Positions 17,795 through 27,438 of a DNA stretch of 64,000 nt are shown here, one piece after another (the stretch's first letter is position 1; each line of letters begins with the position of its first letter). Source of the stretch: Lachnospiraceae bacterium JLR.KK008 (GTDB lineage: Bacteria; Bacillota; Clostridia; Lachnospirales; Lachnospiraceae); contig CP143548.1 in NCBI GenBank assembly GCA_037015955.1, positions 2,660,001 through 2,724,000 on the forward strand, read 5' to 3'. The translations under genes were made by a program, and so were the position numbers. The notes beneath the pieces are model-generated. The model was not told where the DNA came from, ran no database searches, and saw only the letters and a program-made list of their open reading frames with translations.

Positions 17795-19645
17795 CTAAGA
17801 ATCTGACGCCTTCACCGGCAACATACTTATGTCATATATCCTGATCTCCGGCCCCAGATTAGCACCCGCCCGGACCTTACTTATCTCCTGAAAGTTCCTG
17901 TAACAAGTCACAAACTCCGGGACCTGCCAACTTCCCAAGCCAATATCCGCATGAAACAGATCATGCACTTCCGCATCCAGCGATACAAGCAACTGCGCGT
18001 TTTCATCCAGCATAGCATGTCCATTACCCCAGTTGCGATAAGAACTTGTGACCGCGTACAGCACATCCGGTTCTGTCACATACACCTGTCCGTTTTCACT
18101 GATCAGATACTCATTCATTGTTTTGCTTTTCTGTCCTTCTCCTTCCTCCACGGCCCGTATCCCACCGGGCGAAAAAGGCGTATAATATTCATAAATACTG
18201 TTATTCTGCTTGATTCCCAGCTCCCACAACACCTGTTCGCCGATAATACGGGTGTCCTGGATGCTGTGCGTCGCCAGATACACATAACGCATACTGCCAA
18301 CTGCGAAGGTAACAAGGACGATCGCAGCCATAGCTCCCCCCGCTATCGTTATGGCTCTCTTTCCGTCATAAAGAAGCAGACAAATGCCCAAAGACAATAG
18401 AATCAGCAGCGTATAGTAAGAGGCCATCCCCCACCGTTCAAAATTCCGGTTCATGACATTGCACATAATGAGCCAGTTCATCAGCCCCAGAAGTAATACC
18501 AGATATTTTCTCTCTCTGCGGCGAAAAACATAGAAAAGGCCAAGAATCACCAGCACAGCCGTGATGATACCGCCATAAGAGAAAAAGCAGTTAATATAGA
18601 AGACAGCCATATCGTCCGGCATATAAACGCTGCCCTCGCTGATAAAGATAAAAATGACTTCATCGATCGTATTACGAATGTCCCAAATGATATTGGGTGC
18701 GATTACAAAGATCCAGAAGAGCCAGCTTACGAATGCCAAAGTGCTCTCACGGAGCAGACGCTTCCAGTCAGTTTTGCAGCAGAAAATGATCACTGCTGCA
18801 ATATACAGACAAATGATCCCTCCGTGCCATTTCTCCATCGTCACCATAGCCGCAAATAAAGTCATGGCACAGATGTCCCGCTTTCTCTGCTTCTCCAGAT
18901 AATAAAAACTGCACAGCAGTACGAGAATGGAGAAGAACAATACATTGATGTCTCCCGTCACCTGCTTTGCATAATTGACGAAAGGTGGAAATACCGTAAC
19001 AAACCCGGCGAAAACCAACCCCATACCCTTTCTGAAATAATTTCCGACACAGTAGGACAGCGGAATGATCATCGTACTGAGAAATGCCACACATCCTCTG
19101 AAAATAAAATAGCAGACAATGGTATTTCCCCGCAGTTTGACATCAAACAGCTTGGAATAAACCAACATACACAATGCCGCAAACTTGGATACAAACTGAT
19201 TCGGATAACCGACGTAGATGTTATACGGATTCAGTTCCGCCGCCATCCCCAGCGCATATCGCACAAGTTTCTTTTCATCCGGCTGAAAGATATGATCGAT
19301 CCCCCAGTCCAGACCGGAAAAGCGTAAATATGCGCCCGCCATTACAAACAGCGCCAGAACAAGCAATTCTTTTTTATTGATATGAAACCGCGCGCCGAAT
19401 TCCATACAGGCCTGTTTGATCTGCAGGTTTTCCAGCCAGTTATACACATATCTTCGAAGCAAAAACATAACCGCCGTAACAATCACAAATACGATCGCCA
19501 TATACACTCCAATATGGCTCTTTTCCCTCTCCACAAGAAATGTTTTGATTCCAGGCGCCGGTCCCATCACATACATGGCAGCCAACGACAGCAAAATATC
19601 CAACACCCAATATAACACATAAGTCGATTTTTTATTGCCTGACAT
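17795..19645 (-). CDS. GT-C membrane glycosyltransferase (ArnT/PMT-like)
   Basis: This 616-residue protein has about twelve hydrophobic segments. FSGLDWGIDHIFQPDEKKLVR follows the third segment, and its QPDE motif is the aspartate-glutamate site expected in the first large loop of ArnT/PMT-type enzymes. A soluble C-terminal region of about 140 residues is probably outside. GGAGG with good spacing supports the start. It likely uses a polyprenyl-phosphate sugar, possibly made by the GtrB-like product encoded 69 nt downstream. Acceptor unknown. Confidence 0.74.
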   Translation of the reverse strand: MSGNKKSTYVLYWVLDILLSLAAMYVMGPAPGIKTFLVEREKSHIGVYMAIVFVIVTAVMFLLRRYVYNWLENLQIKQACMEFGARFHINKKELLVLALFVMAGAYLRFSGLDWGIDHIFQPDEKKLVRYALGMAAELNPYNIYVGYPNQFVSKFAALCMLVYSKLFDVKLRGNTIVCYFIFRGCVAFLSTMIIPLSYCVGNYFRKGMGLVFAGFVTVFPPFVNYAKQVTGDINVLFFSILVLLCSFYYLEKQRKRDICAMTLFAAMVTMEKWHGGIICLYIAAVIIFCCKTDWKRLLRESTLAFVSWLFWIFVIAPNIIWDIRNTIDEVIFIFISEGSVYMPDDMAVFYINCFFSYGGIITAVLVILGLFYVFRRRERKYLVLLLGLMNWLIMCNVMNRNFERWGMASYYTLLILLSLGICLLLYDGKRAITIAGGAMAAIVLVTFAVGSMRYVYLATHSIQDTRIIGEQVLWELGIKQNNSIYEYYTPFSPGGIRAVEEGEGQKSKTMNEYLISENGQVYVTEPDVLYAVTSSYRNWGNGHAMLDENAQLLVSLDAEVHDLFHADIGLGSWQVPEFVTCYRNFQEISKVRAGANLGPEIRIYDISMLPVKASDS

Positions 19646-19677
19646 CCGTTTTCCTCCACATTATTACCCGCGTTCTG

Positions 19678-21585
19678 TCATTCCGACAATGTAAAGCAGT
19701 CCTCAAAGCTCTCCGGGGCATCTCCGCTATGATAAATTGTATAACTGTCATCAAGGACACTCCTGACCGGCATCCCGTCATTTTCCAGAATGATCCGGTA
19801 ATACTGCACGGGCCGTCCATTCGGCTCCAGAACGAGCTGTATATACCGCTGCTCTTTCTCTCCGCCGGGAAAATACTGGTTCACCTTAAGACACAGCAGC
19901 AGCAATTCTGACACACTGCCGTTTAACTCCAGCTCCAGTACGGTCTGATCAGTCTCTTCCGTCAGCCGGCTGATCCCTCCTAAATTATATCCAAACAATG
20001 TCGTATCACCAACTCCGCTCGGAATATAGCCCTCCGCCGAATAAGCCAGATGATACGCCCAGTTCCCTACATTCGTCTCATCCACACCGTCTCCGGTAAT
20101 TTTCTGAAAAGCGTCCTCGTTGAGAAGCTGCCAAAAGCTGTTGCGGAAATGATACCATCTGCTGTCCTCACACGTAATGATCCCCTGCGGATACTCTCTC
20201 CCAATCTCACAAAGCTCTGCAAGATGATTGATTTCCTCTCCGGACACCTTGTTCGTCATCGGCTTCCATGTATATTGCGGTATCATGTCTTTCGCATAAT
20301 AACCGCGCAGATTAATGCCCGTGATCAATACCGGCTCGCCGCCCGTATACTCTGCCACCGCCTTATACGCGTCGCTGAAACACTCTCTGTCCTCTCCCGT
20401 CTCAAACAATGCCGGCAGATTGGCTGACAGACAGAGAAAAAGCGTCAGATACAAAAACCCTTTATCTTTCCAGCCTTTTTCTTTAACCGCAAGGTAAAAT
20501 CCGCCGGACACTGCAACAGCCGCCGGAGGATAGACTGCCAAAAGGTATCTGACATTATGTGCCCAATTTACAAACACCGTAAATACAACTATAATCGACA
20601 GTGCAACGGACAACTCATAGAGCAGTGCATACTTCTGTGTGCGCTCCCCTTCTCTTCTACAGAGATAATACACTACAAGGCCTGTACCGAGTATTGTCAA
20701 CGGCACAAATGGAAAAACCTGTGCCGCTTCCCGCCAGTATTCCAGATTGCGCAGCCCCAGTGAACCAAATTTGCGAAGACGACTCGAAATCATTGTTAGT
20801 AAGCGAATATGGTCGTCAAGGTGAACGCCGGTCGCCAACAGGCAAAATCCGATCACTCCCCAGAACAGGCTACTGACCATAATAAACTTTTTTTCCCTTG
20901 TCCAGACTGCCCGGATCAGAATATATACACCGATACCGAGAACATAGAGTACAGCAAACGGTCGGATTCGATAGGCGAGATACAGAAGGAGCATAACGGC
21001 AAACACATACCGGTAATCAAAATCCAGCCATTTGCAGATCAGTTGCCCTGTTTTTGTCTTCAGTTCCTTTCTGAACTTACCATGCAATGCCCGATAAGAA
21101 AAATAATAAATCCAGACCATTGACAGCAAAAGCAGTGAGTATCCCCGCACAGAAGTAGACGCAGTCAGCAGCTCCTGATTTACGCAGAGCAAAAGTCCGG
21201 CCATGCAGGCCCATTCCGGACTTCCCGTCATTCTTCTCACCGTATAATAAAAAGAGGCGATCGCTGCGATGCCGATCACAGCAGCCAGACTTCTCAGCAA
21301 GAAAGCATCTGTGCCAGCCAGCCTGATCCACCATGACAGCATATAAAAATAAGGATTGAGCTTGACAGCTTTTCCATTCACTGTCTCCGTGTGAAAATCC
21401 CACTCCAGTTTCTTTCCTGTATGAACATATCCAAGTGTATCTTCCAGAGAATAAAATTCATCTCCGCTGTACTCTCCGCCCTGTATCAGTCTGTACAGGC
21501 AAAGCCCCCCAAATATCAGGCAAAGTACCACTGCTGCCAGAATATCTGTCCGATATTTGTTCCAACCTTCTCTCACTTTCTCCAT
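19678..21585 (-). CDS. GT-C membrane glycosyltransferase (PMT_2-like)
   Basis: The 635-residue protein has about eleven membrane segments after a short basic N-terminus. The first outside loop has GGEYSGDEFYSLEDT, with the GDE motif of the PMT_2 superfamily, followed by NPYFYMLSWW in the usual position. The last 200 residues are soluble and strand-rich and may form an extracytoplasmic sugar-binding module. Its start is one base from the preceding gene's stop and it is followed within 33 nt by another GT-C gene, so the two may act in series. Confidence 0.74.
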   Translation of the reverse strand: MEKVREGWNKYRTDILAAVVLCLIFGGLCLYRLIQGGEYSGDEFYSLEDTLGYVHTGKKLEWDFHTETVNGKAVKLNPYFYMLSWWIRLAGTDAFLLRSLAAVIGIAAIASFYYTVRRMTGSPEWACMAGLLLCVNQELLTASTSVRGYSLLLLSMVWIYYFSYRALHGKFRKELKTKTGQLICKWLDFDYRYVFAVMLLLYLAYRIRPFAVLYVLGIGVYILIRAVWTREKKFIMVSSLFWGVIGFCLLATGVHLDDHIRLLTMISSRLRKFGSLGLRNLEYWREAAQVFPFVPLTILGTGLVVYYLCRREGERTQKYALLYELSVALSIIVVFTVFVNWAHNVRYLLAVYPPAAVAVSGGFYLAVKEKGWKDKGFLYLTLFLCLSANLPALFETGEDRECFSDAYKAVAEYTGGEPVLITGINLRGYYAKDMIPQYTWKPMTNKVSGEEINHLAELCEIGREYPQGIITCEDSRWYHFRNSFWQLLNEDAFQKITGDGVDETNVGNWAYHLAYSAEGYIPSGVGDTTLFGYNLGGISRLTEETDQTVLELELNGSVSELLLLCLKVNQYFPGGEKEQRYIQLVLEPNGRPVQYYRIILENDGMPVRSVLDDSYTIYHSGDAPESFEDCFTLSE

Positions 21586-21586
21586 C

Positions 21587-22747
21587 TCATTCTCCTGTCA
21601 GACGTGCAGCCTCTGCTCTGCATTTCATGATCGCCTCATAATAGCTGTCGAAACTGTAGTTCTCCTTTGTCAGCCGGAAGCTCTCACTCCCCATCCGCAG
21701 TAAACCTTCGCGGTCACGGACAAGCGTTTCCATCACATTTTTCAAATCCTTTTCATCACCATCGCGGAAAAGTCTGCCGTTTCTGCCATCCTCCACATAG
21801 CAGGCAGAACCGTTCGTATCGCTGCAGATTACCGGCAGCGAACAGCTCATTGCCTCAAGCTGGGCGATTGACGCTCTCTCTCTCGTACTCGGCAGAACAA
21901 ACAGATCCGCGCTCCGGTATTCCTCATACATCTGTTCCCGATTAAAATTCCGATGCAGTGTGACAGCCTGATCCAATCCGCTCTCCGACACCTTCCGGCG
22001 CAGCCTTCCATAATAATCAATCTGGCTTTCATCCAGAGCCTCACCCACGATCGTCAGGTGCAGACTGTATTCTTTTGACAATCCTCCGAAAGCATCAAGC
22101 AACAGAAACAGATTTTTTCGCTCCTCATACCGTCCCACACATAATATCTGAATCCGACCGTCTGAAAAATGAGGCTTTTCCTCCGGCGCGACCCGCGGTT
22201 CCATCACAAAGGGAACGAAGACCGAATTCGGCGTCATTTCCTTACCAGGCGCTTTCTGCCCCATGACCGGCGTCATCCGTACCCTGGGCAACAACTTGAG
22301 AAACAGACGCCGCCCCAAGCCTCTGTCCCTGTCTCTCCGGTCCCAGAGGGGGCTTTGATTATACAGGATGCAGGGAATTTTTTTCCTCCGGCAAGCAAAC
22401 CAAAAGGGAATATTATAGACGGAACGCTCTCTGACGATCACCAGCTCCGGCTGAAATTTCCGGATATATGTCTCAGCTTTCGTCACAGGCGGAAATCCTA
22501 TCTTCGTCCGCAGGTCAAATTCCTTTTTCAGACTCTTCTGACCTCTGCACAATAGACAGGCATATCCTTTCATAAAACATTCAAAAATTCGGGAATATCC
22601 CAGGATAATCGGTTTCAGCACTGTATAGTCTTCCGGCGTTCCGGCGAACTGACTGATAAAAAGTACCTCATGTCCCCCTGCCTGCCAGCCTTTCATCACA
22701 GGAATCTGATTGGTATGGTATCTTGGAGCAACATATAATACCCGCAT
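21587..22747 (-). CDS. Glycosyltransferase family 4
   Basis: A 386-residue GT-B protein with the donor-site motif ERASIAQLE (E-x7-E) near residue 280 and the preceding FVLPSTRE segment. The N-terminal half (VLYVAPRYHTNQIPVMKGW) is less typical, suggesting an acceptor unlike those of the other GT4 proteins here. GGAGGGGATGAG precedes the start. It lies between the 3-ketoreductase gene and a GT-C gene, so it may use a deoxysugar made by that block; this is a guess from order. Confidence 0.82.
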   Translation of the reverse strand: MRVLYVAPRYHTNQIPVMKGWQAGGHEVLFISQFAGTPEDYTVLKPIILGYSRIFECFMKGYACLLCRGQKSLKKEFDLRTKIGFPPVTKAETYIRKFQPELVIVRERSVYNIPFWFACRRKKIPCILYNQSPLWDRRDRDRGLGRRLFLKLLPRVRMTPVMGQKAPGKEMTPNSVFVPFVMEPRVAPEEKPHFSDGRIQILCVGRYEERKNLFLLLDAFGGLSKEYSLHLTIVGEALDESQIDYYGRLRRKVSESGLDQAVTLHRNFNREQMYEEYRSADLFVLPSTRERASIAQLEAMSCSLPVICSDTNGSACYVEDGRNGRLFRDGDEKDLKNVMETLVRDREGLLRMGSESFRLTKENYSFDSYYEAIMKCRAEAARLTGE

Positions 22748-22771
22748 CTCATCCCCTCCGCTTCCTGACGC

Positions 22772-23746
22772 TTACCGCCTCTCTGCCTGAATCTCATCAA
22801 CGAGCTTCATCTGACGCAACATAGCCGCAGCAGCCCGCTGTGCCTCCTGCGGATCTTTGATACAATCTGCAAACACTTCTATTAAATGGCAGAACTGGTC
22901 ATCGGCTCCTGCCTGCAGCGTCTCATCGCCGTCTCCGGTCTTAACCATAATCGTAGTCTCCAGATCCGCAGGCGGTGTGAAAAACCGCGGCGCCAGTACA
23001 TAACCTTTGCTGCCCCACACTTCCAGTTCACATTTGTAACAGTTGTCCATGCCAAACGATACCTGAGCTGTCAGACCATCAATGTTTTCCAGCGTGGCAC
23101 TGCCAAACAAATCCACCTCATGACTGTTCGTAAAATTTAACTTCGAGGTTTTCACACAAATATCGTCTCCCAGGAAAAGCTGCGCCGCCTTTAACGTATA
23201 GCCGCCGCAGTCAAACAGGGCGCCGCCGCCAAGGGAAGCCTCATATCGGAAATCACGGCTGTCACGATGGGGAAATCCGAACGCCGCCCGGATCAGACGC
23301 AGTTCCCCCAGCTGTCCGCTCTCTATCACAGACCGTATCGCCGCAACCTGTCTGTGATAGCAGAACGCATAGTTCTCCGCAATGGCAGTTCCTGCCTCCC
23401 GGGCAAGTCTGACCAGCTCCTGCGCATGCTCCAAACTGATCGTCGCCGGTTTTTCCAGAAGCACATGTTTGCCACAGGCAATGGCCTGTTTCGCCCACTG
23501 ATAATGGAGCGCGGGCGGCTGTGGAATATATACCGCATCGACGGCCGCGTCGCATAGCAATGCTTCATAGCCGATATAAACTTTTCCACCATAGGCGGCG
23601 GTAAACTTTTCCGCTTTTTCCTGTCTTGCTGCACTTGATACCGCTACGCCTGCCAGGGTAAACCTGTCCGATTTTTTCAGGGCAGGCAAAAACCGCCTCT
23701 CCGCAATGTCTGCCGCACCCAATATCCCGATCGTGATCTTTCTCAT
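22772..23746 (-). CDS. NDP-hexose 3-ketoreductase (Gfo/Idh/MocA family)
   Basis: The 324-residue protein has the Rossmann start GILGAADIAERRFLPAL and the catalytic lysine motif LLEKPAT (K99). Its C-terminal features (GGGALFDCGGYTLKAA, then WGSKGYVLAPRFFTPP) match what I remember of the KijD10/TylC1 group, which reduces the C3 ketone left by NDP-hexose 2,3-dehydratases to give a 4-keto-2,6-dideoxy sugar. The 2,3-dehydratase gene is only one gene upstream, which strongly supports this role. NADPH use is expected from the family. It could also act on another 3-keto sugar. Confidence 0.78.
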   Translation of the reverse strand: MRKITIGILGAADIAERRFLPALKKSDRFTLAGVAVSSAARQEKAEKFTAAYGGKVYIGYEALLCDAAVDAVYIPQPPALHYQWAKQAIACGKHVLLEKPATISLEHAQELVRLAREAGTAIAENYAFCYHRQVAAIRSVIESGQLGELRLIRAAFGFPHRDSRDFRYEASLGGGALFDCGGYTLKAAQLFLGDDICVKTSKLNFTNSHEVDLFGSATLENIDGLTAQVSFGMDNCYKCELEVWGSKGYVLAPRFFTPPADLETTIMVKTGDGDETLQAGADDQFCHLIEVFADCIKDPQEAQRAAAAMLRQMKLVDEIQAERR

Positions 23747-23752
23747 AATTCC

Positions 23753-25618
23753 TCACTTTAACTCATAAAAAACTGCCATCTTTTCCGCCTTATAGGCACC
23801 GATCTCCTCATAGTCCATCTCACTGCCCTGCACAAATTCCTCCACTGACAGATAACCGTTCTCTTCCAAAAAGCAGACCGTTCTCCCTGCTCTTACCCAT
23901 TGCTCGACCTCATGCAGGGAACTGCCGCCTTTCAGATTGTCACCGTAAACAGAGGCACTCAACGCATCTACTTCTTTTCCCCAAAGATATGCTTCCGCTC
24001 CCTTTTCCACCAACACGGCCTGTGTAAATGCTGTACTTGTAATAAATATCGTCTCACCATTTTCTGCCAACATCTCTTCCAGACGATCTGCCTGCACCTT
24101 TCCGATCCATTCATTTCTTGCAAACTCTCCCATATTCGCCAGACATACGACAAGAAAGAGAACGGTAACCATCACTTTTGCCCTTTTATTTTTCAGCAAG
24201 GCCAGGCCAATTATCATGCCAAACCACAAACTGCCAAATCCGGGCACCAGATAACGGGGAATAAATACCGGACGTACGAGCAGTGAAGCTCCCAAGCCGA
24301 TCAGCGCCGTAATGATCGGAACACCAATCCCCATTAATGCCAGCATTTCTCCTGTTCCGTCTGTCGACCTGAAACGCAGTGCAGACAAGAGCCGGCTCAC
24401 AACCAGTATACACAAGACAAACAAAACACCATTGCCAAATGCAAAATAAACATAACCGGCAACTGTACCTGAGGTTATCTGCGGAATCCAGTAGTCTCCA
24501 CCTACTGTCCGCAACTGCCTGATAAATATCAGCAGCCACGGCAGATACCCTGCCGCCACCGTCAGTCCGGAGAGAACTGTCCATACAACTTGTTTTGTCT
24601 GTCTTCCTGTCAGAAAATGGAGCAATAACATGAAATATAATGCCCCTGCCGCAACGAGTGCAAAATAATGCGTATATGCCGCCGCCAAGGCCATCGCCGT
24701 AAACAATATCCACGTTCTGATGTTGTCGGCCCTCATCAGTTCATCCGTACAGAAATATGCAATCGTTACAAATAGCAGCGCATAGCTGTACATTCTGATT
24801 TCCACGCCATAGACGATCATACGCGGCATGGCTACAATGCAGACCGCCCATAGCCCCATCACCTCAAGTCCCCATCTCCGACGTACTTTAGTGACACAAA
24901 AAATCAACAGCAAGCCATACGGAAGAAAAGAAATCATTTTCGCAAGATACACTGCCGGAGCAGCCGGCCATATCAACTGCACTGCCTCTACGCCGGATTT
25001 TAAAATGATGTAATAGAGCGGTGGATGGACATCTCTGGCCGTAAGTTCGATCATTTCAGCATAATCATGACGAATCATAGCAAGCGAAAACGCTTCATCA
25101 ACCCACGTCTCTTTGCTGAAAATGCTGACAATCTGTAATAAAACACCGACTGCCGCAGTCAGCAGACAAAGCAGCCACAGCCTTTCAGAAAAGGTCTGCA
25201 TCCATCGGTTCTTTTCGCCTGTTATCTCCATTCTATCAGACATCCATCTGCCGGCTGACATGAGAAATGGCAGCGAAAGTACTGCGCCAATGATCGTCAA
25301 ACACAAGAACGCACGATCATGCTGTGCCCCCAGCAGCTTTTGCAGTATCTGCTGTCCTTTTTCCGAATCCCTCCATAAAAAATAGAAAGAAGCCCATAGT
25401 ACAATGCTCACCACAATACCGGAAACGATCTGTCTATTCTGATAATTTTTCCAATCAAAACAATCTTTATCCGGCCACAGGTTCGCTGATAACATGGCAT
25501 AAAATAAAAGAAGCAGTAATAATTGGAGGCCGATCCCGGTGATGCTCACATAGGTCCCCAAAAGAATAAAAGCAGTTCCTGAAACAATAAACAATATTTT
25601 CCGCAAACTTATTTTCAA
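23753..25618 (-). CDS. GT-C membrane glycosyltransferase (PMT_2-like), TTG start
   Basis: This 621-residue protein with about thirteen hydrophobic segments carries KETWVDEAFSLAMIRHDYAE followed by ARDVHPPLYYIILK, a PMT_2-type first loop with the acidic pair. The same loop pattern appears in the gene at 47913 (GDETFSMKLAEKSYAD, QDVHPPLYYWILK), so these are paralogues about 22 kb apart. The start codon is TTG with GGAGG nine bases upstream, just past the stop of the dehydratase gene. It is embedded between the two 2-deoxysugar genes and may transfer that sugar from a lipid carrier. Confidence 0.75.
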   Translation of the reverse strand: MKISLRKILFIVSGTAFILLGTYVSITGIGLQLLLLLLFYAMLSANLWPDKDCFDWKNYQNRQIVSGIVVSIVLWASFYFLWRDSEKGQQILQKLLGAQHDRAFLCLTIIGAVLSLPFLMSAGRWMSDRMEITGEKNRWMQTFSERLWLLCLLTAAVGVLLQIVSIFSKETWVDEAFSLAMIRHDYAEMIELTARDVHPPLYYIILKSGVEAVQLIWPAAPAVYLAKMISFLPYGLLLIFCVTKVRRRWGLEVMGLWAVCIVAMPRMIVYGVEIRMYSYALLFVTIAYFCTDELMRADNIRTWILFTAMALAAAYTHYFALVAAGALYFMLLLHFLTGRQTKQVVWTVLSGLTVAAGYLPWLLIFIRQLRTVGGDYWIPQITSGTVAGYVYFAFGNGVLFVLCILVVSRLLSALRFRSTDGTGEMLALMGIGVPIITALIGLGASLLVRPVFIPRYLVPGFGSLWFGMIIGLALLKNKRAKVMVTVLFLVVCLANMGEFARNEWIGKVQADRLEEMLAENGETIFITSTAFTQAVLVEKGAEAYLWGKEVDALSASVYGDNLKGGSSLHEVEQWVRAGRTVCFLEENGYLSVEEFVQGSEMDYEEIGAYKAEKMAVFYELK

Positions 25619-25622
25619 CCGC

Positions 25623-27017
25623 TCATACCTCCAGCAGCGACAACAGATTTCTCAACTGAATATTCAGACAGTTATTAACCTGTGTGAGAATATTCAATGT
25701 ACCGTAATCGCTCCATACATATCCCGGCGGCAGCTCTCCCAATTCCTTTTTGTCGATATAGAGGATCGCATTTCTGTTCTCCTCCTGGTAAAAGCGCCCG
25801 CCTTCCTCCGAGAGGATCGTATCCACGATCACTTCTCTGCCGCTTCTCAGCCGCTGCGTAAACAGCGCTTCGACGCTGTCCGGCTCCTGCTCTGCAAACG
25901 CTTCTCTCTGCACGGTAGGGCCGATCTCTGCGCCGTCAAAACAGCCCACTTCCGGTGCAATTTTTACGAGAAATTTCATCACGCCATCGTCATCACAGCA
26001 AAACAGCCCGAACAGGGCGTTGCCGCCCGCGGCAAAGAGCGGCTGTCTCCAGTGTGTCACTTCCCGTCCTTCGATATTGATGTCACAGAAAACGATGTGA
26101 AAAGGATACGGCCTCTCACAGCAAAACGCATTTCCTTTCATGGACCAGCCGGCCAGCTCAAATAAAGGGACACGCTCCGTCGTCTGCTCCATAAACATTT
26201 TATAATTATTGATCTGATGGTAGATATCCGCGATCGTCCTGCGGTCCATGCTCCATGCGGTTTTATAAAAATAAGGCTTATTCCGGAAAGGCACATCTCC
26301 GTCCTGCCCCATGAGCACATAAGGAATGCAGGACAGAACCGTTCGCGTGTCCATATTGACGAGATTATCATGGCGCATCATCTCTTTGATCTGCGCCAGC
26401 GTCATCCACCGATGGCTGTCCGGCTCTGCCAGCGCGTCATCCACCATGAGAATGACATTGCGGTTCCTTTTTTTCAGAAACCGGGAAGACTGTTCCGACT
26501 GGATCTGATCGACAATAATATCCGCCGTATCCATCTCCGTAAAATAATCAAGGAAAGCCGGCAGCTTCCCGCCATGCCTCCCTGTAAAATTGCTTTTCGT
26601 CGCCTGCAGAGTCGGTGAGAGCTGCACAACATTGACGTTGCCGGGCTCGATCTTGGCCTGCATCAGATAATGCCAGAGACCGCCGATCTTGCAGCAGAGA
26701 ATACCGAGAAAGCCGATCTCATTCTGCTCGATAATCGGCTGCTGAAGACGGATCTTCCCATTGTACGTCTGCCGGATGCCGGATATTTTGAAAAAGCTCC
26801 CTGACTCATTGCGAATACAGCCCTCGTCCGTATCATAATACCAGGGTGCGCATTCATCCAGAGTGATTCTCGTCAGAGATACCCGCAGCCTTGCCTTCCG
26901 CTCCTCCAGCCACTTATGAAGCGACTCTGTGGAATGCAGCGCCTCCCGCTCCTCTTCGGACGGTTCTGATATTTCCGTGATCTGATCAAAAATCCTGCTG
27001 CCTTTTCTATCTTCCAT
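25623..27017 (-). CDS. NDP-hexose 2,3-dehydratase
   Basis: The 464-residue protein matches the EvaA/TylX3-type family that removes the C2 hydroxyl of dTDP-4-keto-6-deoxyglucose to give a 3,4-diketo-2,6-dideoxy intermediate. It shows the family's two internally similar halves: the first contains QLSPTLQATKSNF near residue 165, the second EIGPTVQREAF near 390, each preceded by a strand with a conserved GCF/GLWHY element. Length fits the family. It overlaps the cupin gene start region by 11 nt and is 5 nt from the next gene. The 4,6-dehydratase that would supply substrate (RmlB) is not in this window. Confidence 0.86.
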   Translation of the reverse strand: MEDRKGSRIFDQITEISEPSEEEREALHSTESLHKWLEERKARLRVSLTRITLDECAPWYYDTDEGCIRNESGSFFKISGIRQTYNGKIRLQQPIIEQNEIGFLGILCCKIGGLWHYLMQAKIEPGNVNVVQLSPTLQATKSNFTGRHGGKLPAFLDYFTEMDTADIIVDQIQSEQSSRFLKKRNRNVILMVDDALAEPDSHRWMTLAQIKEMMRHDNLVNMDTRTVLSCIPYVLMGQDGDVPFRNKPYFYKTAWSMDRRTIADIYHQINNYKMFMEQTTERVPLFELAGWSMKGNAFCCERPYPFHIVFCDINIEGREVTHWRQPLFAAGGNALFGLFCCDDDGVMKFLVKIAPEVGCFDGAEIGPTVQREAFAEQEPDSVEALFTQRLRSGREVIVDTILSEEGGRFYQEENRNAILYIDKKELGELPPGYVWSDYGTLNILTQVNNCLNIQLRNLLSLLEV

Positions 27018-27438
27018 CGAATGCCTCTAAAGCCTCCAGAAATTCCTGATAATCGTCATAAGTCTCCCCGCCCGGCTCAAATACCCGGTCACACACCGCC
27101 ATCATTACACAGTCCGCAGTAAAATTTTTCATTGTGCGCCAGATCATGGCATCAATATAAAGTCCTTTCGTCGGGTCATCCATATGATAAGTCTTTTTCT
27201 CTGTGCCGTCATCCACTTCCACGTCACAGCTCCCGGTGACAGGAATGAGCACCAGTCTTGTCTTTTTGGTCGCATGTTCGCCCCTGGCCGCCCCGGGAAT
27301 CACATCTCTCACCCAGAAAATGCGCCTGATGTCAAACGGCAGGGGATTGTTATTGTGCTCCACAACGAGCAGCCTGCCGTCATGCTCCTGAACGGCTTTT
27401 ATATCAATCAGATAACTCTTTCTATCCTTCATATGCAT
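27007..27438 (-). CDS. FdtA/WxcM-like sugar 3,4-ketoisomerase (divergent)
   Basis: A 143-residue cupin. The order RGEHATKK (52-59), then GSCDVEVDDG and DPTKGLYID, then DCVMMAVC matches TDP-4-oxo-6-deoxyglucose 3,4-ketoisomerases. However, the HAH pair normally present in FdtA is HAT here (H55, T57), and the later Trp-His is Trp-Arg (IWRT), so two expected active-site histidines are missing. It may be a ketoisomerase with altered chemistry, or have lost that activity. It overlaps the FdtB-like gene by 17 nt, the usual partner of FdtA in making 3-amino-3,6-dideoxyhexoses. Confidence 0.72.
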   Translation of the reverse strand: MHMKDRKSYLIDIKAVQEHDGRLLVVEHNNNPLPFDIRRIFWVRDVIPGAARGEHATKKTRLVLIPVTGSCDVEVDDGTEKKTYHMDDPTKGLYIDAMIWRTMKNFTADCVMMAVCDRVFEPGGETYDDYQEFLEALEAFDGR

